Source: Macrosoma leucophasiata (taxonomy: Eukaryota; Arthropoda; Insecta; Lepidoptera; Hedylidae). Taken from it: DNA of 64,000 nt. Below are positions 55,218 to 64,000 of this stretch, piece after piece. A program made the position numbers and the translations under genes. How positions within the stretch are numbered: the first letter of the stretch is position 1; each line of letters begins with the position of its first letter. The stretch is taken from assembly GCA_036365455.1 (NCBI GenBank), contig JAWQUS010000030.1, positions 8,990,001-9,054,000 on the forward strand, given 5' to 3'. The notes under the pieces were generated by a model that was not told the origin of the DNA, did not search any database, and saw only the letters and a program-made list of their open reading frames with translations.

Positions 55218-55421
55218 AATAAATAGAATGTATCAATATTTTCATTAGTTAACAATTTTTTTTTTAACTTTTCAAGTTAGCTTAGTTAATAGTTTAATTA
55301 TAGGCCGGTATCTGTTCTTCCCGTTATTAGTAAAGTTTTCGAGAAAGTGATACTTAATCAATTGCTGCAGCACTTTAATAAAAATAAGATCTTACACCAC
55401 CAACAATTTGGTTTCACAAAA

Positions 55422-56820
<1,399 letters not shown>

Positions 56821-57408
56821 ACAATAATTTTGTGAAATGAATGTGCATAGTACTTGATATTGTAAAACATAGTTATAAGTGTCATATTGTGAAAATAGTT
56901 TTAAGGAACATATTTTGAAAAGACCCTACTGAGTTTTGTTTTGGCAGGTTTTTTATCAGTAATGTGGGCTTTGGACTCTGCCAGTGAATGACAAAGAATG
57001 TCCCATATTTTTTTGTTTAGTCTTATCTTGCCGTTTGTAAAAGAAAGTGTGGAATATTCTGTTGATACCTATTTTTATCATTAGGTATTTTTGGACTATT
57101 ATTTATTTTATTTTGTTTACTTTGATATATTAATCAATGTATCAGTTGTTATTCGCTTTAATTTTATATTTGTAGTTTGACCTATCACAAGCAAATTCTA
57201 TTATTTCCAAGTGATTAAATGAATTTTTGAGTTTGAGTTTAACTGATGACCAGCATAAGTTTACCTATATAGGTATATACCAACCTATTGCGGCTCTAAT
57301 GCCGGAGTTCCACATTGGATATCCCACAGCTTTACCAAGTTGTTTATTAGTGACCGATGCCTACTGCGACAAAATGGTAGTGCTTTGTGCCGTCTTGTTC
57401 GAGCCAAA

Positions 57409-57698
57409 CATAGAGCAACACGGGCCACCGGCCGCGGCGGACTAGAGGGGAGTAGCCATAGCGTTTATTACCGATGCAAAACAGTCTGTCATTTTTTGCG
57501 GAGGGAAATGCGTGCGGTGCGACACACACGCACACTACAAAAATCGTCTATTACTACGAAACTCACACCTCGACTTTAACAAATTACAGAAACAATTTCA
57601 CGCACACATTTAAACATCTAGGCGACAGGTGCAGGCCCATTTGGGCTTGTACTTTGACAAGCCTGCATATGGCTACTCCCCTCCGGTATTGCTCTATG
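57409..57698. mobile_element. MITE family M, copy C
   Basis: CATAGAGCAACACGGGCCAC at left, GGTATTGCTCTATG at right, flanked by GAGCCAAA and GGGCCAAA. As in copy B, the right terminal repeat is shortened by loss of the GC-rich part. Confidence 0.85.
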
Positions 57699-57729
57699 GG
57701 GCCAAATGATTATCGCCACGTACAAGCTC

Positions 57730-58245
57730 AGAGATAACTTAGGATTTGGTGAAGAACCGCATTCACATACAGAATTATGGTCTTTATACAGAGGTTAGCA
57801 GACTTTAGAATTCACATGGCACCGATATGGACTGAGAAGAGATTTATTACACTGAGAGTAATGTTTAGAAAATATTGTACTTATTTTGGAATAATAAACG
57901 TGCACAATATGCTGCGTTTTCACACTCTATCGTATCTACTATATTTTTCACAGAAGCTGTGTGTCGCACGGAGGGTGACGTGGATTTAGCTTATCAGATA
58001 ATTGACTACGTCCTACTACCGAAATCTGTAAGAAAAGCATTGCACGACCCTTCTTGACGTTGATTGTACTTCAAGCACTCAATGGAGTTATATGTGATGC
58101 ATACGAAACGGTACCACTGTTTGCTTTTTTTAATATTGAGCAGATTGAGCTGTTATGGAAAGAAGTGTCACATATAGCAACAGTTGTTAGAAAGAAAGGA
58201 AGAATGTACAATTTCAATAACTTAGTATTTGTTAACAAGTATTAG
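57730..58245 (+). pseudogene. Unidentified coding remnant in two overlapping frames
   Basis: One frame ends at 58057 with EAVCRTEGDVDLAYQIIDYV and VRKALHDPS; another starts at 58054 (overlapping ATGA) and reads LNGVICDAYETVPLFAFF and then IEQIELLWKEVSHIATVVRK to a stop at 58245. A single one-base shift would join them. Amino-acid composition is protein-like rather than AT-driven noise. No family is recognised and no splice sites decide the matter. It lies directly after MITE copy C. Could be a decayed gene, a retrocopy or a virus-derived relic. Confidence 0.3.
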
Positions 58246-59157
58246 TTTAAAAGTATGAATTGGAAGAAATCACACGGAGTATCGCTTTAACTTTAATGTG
58301 TATAATCGAGTAATGTATAACATTTCAAAATATCTGTATTGTCTTTCTTGTTTCCGATTTTTGCAATCGATATTGAAGACGCTAAGGTAAGTTCTTCCCA
58401 AATAATAGAATTATGGCATGTTTCATATAATATATTTTCTTTGTTATGTGATAACTTTAAGTACAACCAGCATAAAAGTGTATTAATAACAATATTATAA
58501 TTCATTAAAAAAATAAATTATTTCAATTTAAATGGTGCTCAAAATAATTATTGGGATAAAATGATTTGAGAATATAAGTTTATTATAATTTGGAAATAGC
58601 ATTTATTTTTTGTATTTTCAGACATCCCTCGTAAGATTAATGTTAAATATACCTACTGTCTAAATGTATAATATCCGGGATCAAAGAATAAATCTGACGC
58701 AAAAATATTAGAGACACCTACATACAAAGTAGCGATGACGAAGTATGATGAACAGTTTGTTACTACTTTAGTAAAGATAACTTTTATTCCGTCTCAGTTA
58801 AAATTGACATAATAACGATTATATATAACATCATCTAACGATGTACTACCCAAAATATTTCACATAACTATGAAACAGGAAATGTAAATTAGCATTCCAG
58901 TTGCGCATCATCTTACAGATATTGTAACGGCAGTACAAAGGTATATTTAAAACTAGAGCTAATATCGGCTCATCTGAATGCATAAACTTGTGGTATAGGG
59001 TGAAGTGAAGATGCATATAGGGATGCTCTTATAGTTACTATTTATCGATGATTAGTAACTGTATATGAATAATAAATTAGAAAAAAATGGAAAAGTTATG
59101 TTCATTTCATTATTATCGAATAAGTAAAATTGTCCAGGACAACTAAGAAACAAATAT
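58246..59157. other. AT-rich intergenic DNA
   Basis: Nothing recognisable. Confidence 0.4.
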
Positions 59158-59160
59158 TAA

Positions 59161-59831
59161 GGGCGGCCATACAAAACTGCGATGTGATACGATACGACGC
59201 CGCATCGCAGGAACTTGCGATACGAATTGCTGCGATGCGATTTCGTGCGGCAAAGCTTTGGTTCAGGTGACCTCAATATTCCAACTGTAGTCAGCGGATG
59301 TGTTTTTATGGAATAGTGACATGGATCGCAAAAAGGTTGTCGAACTTGTCGCACTGTTGTTATTTTTAAAAATATATAGAAGATAAGGAAGATTTTGTGT
59401 TCATCCATTCATTATGATTATGATCGCTGATGGGAACTATTTTACTCTAAAATACTGTGTTTTGAGAATAGAATACTTTTTTTATTATTTTAGAATGCAG
59501 ATATTTTTATTTGAAGAGCTTTTGAATTTATTATCACCATATATGGTAATAATTTTGTAATATGGAAGAATTCTTGTTACGAATTTGGAAATGCCGGGAC
59601 TGACTATTAGGTAAAGTAAAACAAAATTGAACTTTAACTTGATTCACAACAATCAATATTGAGTAAAACAAAAGTCTCACTCAACATTATAACGTGGCGT
59701 CAAAATGACTGTGTGACGTAAGATCGCAGAAATGTGCGATGCGAATTAGATCAGACATTCTTGCGATGCATTCGTGCGAGCTCGCAGATATTTGCGATGC
59801 GATGCGAATTCGCAGTTATGTGTGGGAGCCC
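59161..59831. mobile_element. PIF/Harbinger-type MITE, 671 bp
   Basis: TAA flanks both sides (59158-59160, 59832-59834). Left GGGCGGCCATACAAAACTGC and right (reverse complement) GGGCTCCCACACATAACTGC are imperfect inverted ends. Inside both ends GCGATGCGAATTCGCA-like words recur in clusters. No transposase frame is present. Confidence 0.78.
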
Positions 59832-59834
59832 TAA

Positions 59835-60091
59835 TGTATACTACCGAGGATAATAAAAGAGTTATGATTTTTGAAATCATCATTGATACTGACAATTAAC
59901 ACACCCACATCTCTTTGTACATTTATTTCGTGCAAGCTATCAAATCATACAGCGCCTTCCTTATGAAATACAATAACGCACAACTGCGTCTTATCCTTAC
60001 TGAAACTCTGTCAGAACTCATCCTTTTAAGGCATCGCAGAATTTATAAAAACAAATCATGTAAATAGTTTGTATTCTGCAATGTATAGAAG
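59835..60091. other. Short unassigned stretch
   Basis: No gene or repeat recognised. Confidence 0.4.
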
Positions 60092-60185
60092 ATGGACATC
60101 TCTAGTAGTAAATTTGCGTAGCTCGAAACCCGCTTGGCCAGCCGAAAGCGGGTGTTGAGCTACGCACAATATAAAGTGTGTCCAT
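60092..60185. ncRNA. Long imperfect hairpin, precursor-miRNA-sized
   Basis: Outer stem ATGGACA/TGTCCAT (60092-60098 with 60179-60185). Inner stem GCGTAGCTC/GAGCTACGC (60116-60124 with 60157-60165), extended by ACCCGCTT/AAGCGGGT to a 10-base loop at 60136-60145. An asymmetric internal loop separates the stems. About 94 nucleotides would fit a miRNA precursor, but a tiny palindromic MITE would look the same. No expression evidence. Confidence 0.35.
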
Positions 60186-61163
60186 TTCTCCAAGTAAATT
60201 TTATAGTTTGATCGCCTATTACTTGTAAAGCTGTGAAGTCTACTTAGCCGTGACAGTTTTCCTTTTAAATTCGTTAAAATTATGTACGTACTATCATCGA
60301 GAATTTGTCATCTGTCCAAATACTACAAGTACAACATGTTGGACAGACATCTCATTTTACCAAAAAAAAAAAAAAATACGAAAGTGTCGAACTTTATTAT
60401 GGAACATCCCTAGACTACTCAATCCCCCGAGTCTAGTCTGCCGTATATTGGGTTAAGACTCGTGCCGTAATTTGAATGTAATGAGCGTAAATGAACATGA
60501 AAGAGAACGTGTCGCGATTTCCATAAAGAAGAGGCTTGACTTCATAATCGGTATTATTTAATTGCAAACGAAACACTCCAACCTTATCAAACTTTGAGAA
60601 TAAATAGGCTCAGAATTATGAACATAAAACAAAAAGAATCATAGGATTGCATTTTGAGTAGACATACATTTTGAATAATATACTAAATATTCTGTGAAAA
60701 TTTTAAGCGTCTTCTTGCCACCGTTATCAATAGAGAACAAAAAAAAACAGTTTTTTTTATATGCGGACCCCCTATATATTTTCTTTGTTTATTTTTAGAT
60801 TTGTTTGTTACAGCGGCAACGGAAATAGTAAATTGTGAAAAATTTCACCTTTCTAGCTAACACGGTTTATAATAAGATACAGCTTGGTGACCGACAGACA
60901 GCGGAGGCTTAGTAATAGGGTCCCGTTTTAAACTTTTAGGTATGGAACCCTAAAAATTGTCATGAAGTATTATCTTCTGGACAGACCTTGAGACACTAAC
61001 AGGCTTTTGATTTCCACCACACCACAATCGATAATGATAGCCAACGTATCGAATCGGAAACGTTTCAACATATCAATCTCATAAAATACGTTTTATCCAA
61101 ATGGATTTTTTCGATACTATCATTTTAAGTAACATGTTCATCACAATGCTCGTTCAGTTCCAG
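60186..61163. other. AT-rich DNA with a common lepidopteran repeat end
   Basis: Positions 60860-60955 (GGTGACCGACAGACAGCGGA, TAATAGGGTCCCGTTTT, GGAACCCTAAAAA) are a frequent lepidopteran repeat end. A poly-A tract is at 60362-60376. Otherwise nothing. Confidence 0.45.
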
Positions 61164-61235
61164 TGTTGATGGGTGTGAATCCACCCCAGGGTGTCAATTG
61201 TCCACCGACACCCGGCCTGCCTCGGGCGTGCCGAG
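61164..61235 (+). CDS. Weak candidate internal exon
   Basis: CGTTCAGTTCCAG ends at 61163 (acceptor) and GTAATG starts at 61236 (donor), enclosing 72 GC-rich bases in AT-rich DNA. Two frames are open: one reads VDGCESTPGCQLSTDTR, the other MGVNPPQGVNCPPTPGLPRA. No partner exon was found and no family recognised. It may be part of a repeat. Confidence 0.25.
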
Positions 61236-61599
61236 GTAATGCACAAAGGGCGTTAAGTCTACGCTGCGGTTCATTGATGAACAAGGGAGCGTAAGAGAAA
61301 TGTACGGATATTTTCACATTTTTTCAAGAAATGTGGGCATTCGGATGAAAATATTTCACTAGCTTTTTATTTGCTAATGATGCAATGGAATTCGTGATTG
61401 CATATTATTTTGTTGTAAAAATATGATTAATACGTATATTTTATAATACAACTATCTCGAATAACGAACTGTACAATTTTACTTTCTCAACTGATCATTG
61501 GTTAAGTTGCCGGTTACTGGATCTTACATTTTAAATATATTTTATAATATTTACTTTTACTTAAGTGAGCATTGTGATGCGATTGTATTTTTTTTCTGT
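61236..61599. other. AT-rich intergenic DNA
   Basis: Nothing recognisable. Confidence 0.4.
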
Positions 61600-61683
61600 C
61601 ATAAAGTTGCAAACAATTATTAAGTTTACATTGATGATAAGTAATATTGTAGCCTTTAAACATCCACTTCAAAACCAGAGATT
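61600..61683 (-). mobile_element. SINE family X, tail fragment
   Basis: AAAGTTGCAAACAATTATTA and TACATTGATGATAAGTAAT are diverged tail words; it sits back to back with the copy at 61687. Confidence 0.6.
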
Positions 61684-61686
61684 TCA

Positions 61687-61950
61687 CTGGTGGTAGATCC
61701 AGTGTAGGAGCTCGAGGGCGTAGGCACCACCGCATTACCTAATCAATTTGCCGCTAAATGGTAGTGTTCAGCACAATCGTGTTCCGGTTAGATCGTAATG
61801 TACGGCCCCCTAATAACTTATCATAGAGACATATCAACTAAGGTTTCAGGGGTGGCATCTGCGTTTTGAGCTCTGGTCTAAGTGTAAGTGTCTATAGGCT
61901 GCACTCATCACTTAACATCAATGTGAACTGCATGCTTGTTTGCCACATTA
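61687..61950 (+). mobile_element. SINE family X, near full-length copy
   Basis: CTGGTGGTAGATCCAGTGTA head, CACAATCGTGTTCCGGTTAG body, and CATCAATGTGAACTGCATGC tail. Missing the A tract. Confidence 0.82.
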
Positions 61951-62062
61951 ATCCTTCAAGGATCGTACGGCCACCGGCGGCGAGACACAATTGAATTTCA
62001 ATTGTGATGTTTTTCTCGTGTCTGGAGAGATTAATTACCTACATTTAAAACAAACATGTGTT

Positions 62063-62185
62063 GCCGCTTCTGAGGCCTAGGGTATTATGCCTCTGTGCCA
62101 GAAATTTTAGGATCGTATATTACCACTTGACCGGAACACAATAGTGTTGAACACTACCATTTAGCGGCAAGTAGGTGGGTAGGAA
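62063..62185 (-). mobile_element. SINE family X, head-side fragment
   Basis: TCTGAGGCCTAGGGTATTAT, TGACCGGAACACAATAGTG and CCATTTAGCGGCAAGTA match the body and head side. Confidence 0.7.
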
Positions 62186-62395
62186 ATGTTTCGTCTTCAA
62201 AAAAATTCTTAGAAGCAATAAAAGCTGCTACACCACAGCCCCCAAGGGAGTGCCAAATGCCGTCCTGCAGCCGCAGGGCAGAAGAAGCTGCAGCAGAAGG
62301 GGATGCCCCGGTGCTGCATCCGCGTCGCGCGAATGGTGCGCGCGAAAACCAGTGATGATGAAAAGCTGCTGATTCCAAAGCATTTCAAACTACCT
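62186..62395. other. GC-rich segment of unknown nature
   Basis: CTGCAGCCGCAGGGCAGAAG and GCGTCGCGCGAATGGTGCGC form an island; minus strand reads SAAASSALRLQDGIWHSLGG as part of an open frame. I associate such Ala/Ser-rich reading with a moth repeat but cannot prove it. Not called as a gene. Confidence 0.3.
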
Positions 62396-64000
62396 TTATC
62401 AATAGCAAGGATTAATTAGATTGGATTTTATAGATGTCAAAGTAACATGTAAGTTGGCCTTACTGGGTGAGTGGGTCTGTGACAAAAATTATGTGGCACT
62501 GTGGTGGCACTAGTTTCCTTAAACCCTCATAATCTCGCAAACACACTGTTTTATTGAAGTAGCAGCCCTTCTGGTCCAGATGTTGATAGATGTTTATAGT
62601 AGTCAAATAAATAATGCCACTACTGAATTTTAAAAAATAGCGTTAACTAGTCCATTTCCAGGTACGCCTTCTGAAACGAGATACCACTCTCAACCTTTCT
62701 AAATCTTGTTGTCACATAAATATTGTCATTAACTAAATGAAATCAAGAGTTTCAACGAGATATGGTAATTTGATGATTCATCCTTGCCTCATCAAAAGTT
62801 GCTCAGGAGCGAAGTTGGTATCAATATTTTTCAAAATTCTAGTTGTTCTACACGTTTAAGTAACTTTGCGAGAGCCGTCGTGGTCAAGCGGTGTTGTATA
62901 AATCGTGGGTACCAACAGCCAACGATCAACAGCATAAAATGTATTCGTCCCGGGACGAAGTGAATTTAATAGGTGAGCATAATTCAATTGTTCCGGACTG
63001 TCGGTCTGTGAAACTATATTCCTTTTGCGTCATGTACCACTCGGACCGTTCGGATCGCACGCTCGTTTTATTTGGAGCTCTGAAATGGATCGCCTACATG
63101 ATCTATTGAAAACATAAAACAATTGCACGATCCGAACTGAAACGTGAAATTATTTGAAATGTTTACTAAAACTTCCTTCTGTCATGAAAGTTGCAAACAA
63201 GCATTAACGCTTTATTTTATTATTTTAGTGGATACTGCTATATAGATATCTTTATAAAAACTAGGGATGTCAATCAGATGCGTTGCCCCTCTTGAGATTA
63301 GCGATTTTTTGTATTAAATATTACAATAAATACTTATTTATTCAGCAATAGTCTATAAAAATACAGAAAGAAATTAATTTTATATTAGCTTCCTAACTTG
63401 TGAATATTTTATACTTGTCATAAACTCGTACTACACCCTATACGGCGAGAAAACATGGACATTAAGTTTGAAAGTCCAGTTCGTTGGGGACCTGTTACAT
63501 CCACTTCAGAAACCAGCTCCTTACGTTTCTAATTTATATGTTCTTTTCAAGTGTTGAAGATTTTCCAATAAGACAAGTAAAATAAGATCTGTACTGTCTT
63601 TACACTAACGCTATTTACAAGTCACTAAACAGTTTTTTTTCGTTGATTTAATTTTTATATTTAATCCTAGTGTCAGATGATATTGTTACTACACCTGTAC
63701 CAAACGTATTTGTATTTAAATAGGTTTTGTAAATGTTCCATGGCTCGCACTAACCATCAACATGAACTGCAGGCCCGTCTTTTATTTCACTCTTATAAAA
63801 AAATAGCATGTGTACGTTTCGTCCATGCCTTTATTAAATTCCTGTCCTCCATAAAGTGATCGGGGCACGTTTACACAATATCATTATTGCATTCATCAAA
63901 ACGAAATTGGATATTATTATATTGAACACGGTTGCGGTATAAAACAAATATATATTATTGTAGCCTATTTTGAGATATATTTTCCAAGACGTAGTTAACG
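62396..64000. other. AT-rich intergenic DNA to window end
   Basis: 63184-63300 has weak family X words (AAAGTTGCAAACAAGCATTA, CAGATGCGTTGCCCCTC). No convincing exon was found. Confidence 0.4.

Overview
This window looks like moth or butterfly (Lepidoptera) nuclear DNA. It is strongly AT-rich. It carries a 167-bp fragment that reads as lepidopteran-type mitochondrial cox1 only in the invertebrate mitochondrial code. It is packed with repeat types typical of Lepidoptera: mariner copies, RTE-like LINE tails ending in (TGA)n, short SINEs, fold-back MITEs and Helitron-like ends with a hairpin plus CTAGT. There is no sign of bacterial or viral genome organisation. Genes should be read as eukaryotic exons with splice sites.

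Host coding content is sparse. The only complete, convincing gene is a single-exon short-chain dehydrogenase/reductase (SDR) on the minus strand at 14797-15570, with a TATA-like element upstream. Three short GC-rich, open, splice-flanked segments on the minus strand (32404-32522, 26702-26795, 25370-25531) look like exons of one unidentified gene. Weaker exon candidates lie at 24714-24798 and 61164-61235, a possible first exon at 6423-6489, and a broken exon at 16139-16347.

Most other structure is transposable-element history. 1-14 kb holds MITEs, SINEs, a GC-rich repeat family and an element encoding only an ORF1-type protein. 20.5-23.3 kb is a deleted pogo-like DNA transposon with repeated subterminal motifs, and a LINE has landed inside it. 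24-34 kb holds a mariner, fold-back elements, a second LINE copy and an hAT MITE with a perfect 8-bp target duplication. 34.3-36.9 kb is a mariner that contains both a 5'-truncated RTE-like LINE with an 11-bp target duplication and an internal inversion. 38.1-41.4 kb is a gypsy/errantivirus-type LTR element with LTRs that look identical and a 4-bp target duplication. It has lost pol and carries a repeat-filled, intron-like segment and a remnant of an env-like gene. 44.6-46 kb is a third mariner with a retroposed sequence in its terminal repeat. 47.1-48.4 kb is a different mariner lineage. 50.3-54.5 kb is a cluster of six degenerate copies of one unidentified sequence, itself invaded by a MITE and SINEs. 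55.3-57.2 kb is a non-LTR retrotransposon whose reverse transcriptase is split by the mitochondrial fragment. 57.4-64 kb holds further MITEs, SINEs and a long hairpin.

The parts do not form a pathway. They form a layered record: LINEs supply the machinery for SINE-like repeats with matching tails, and DNA transposons supply their MITEs. The most interesting observations are the mitochondrial insertion inside a LINE, the young LTR element without pol, the nested mariners, and the unexplained repeat cluster at 50-54 kb.
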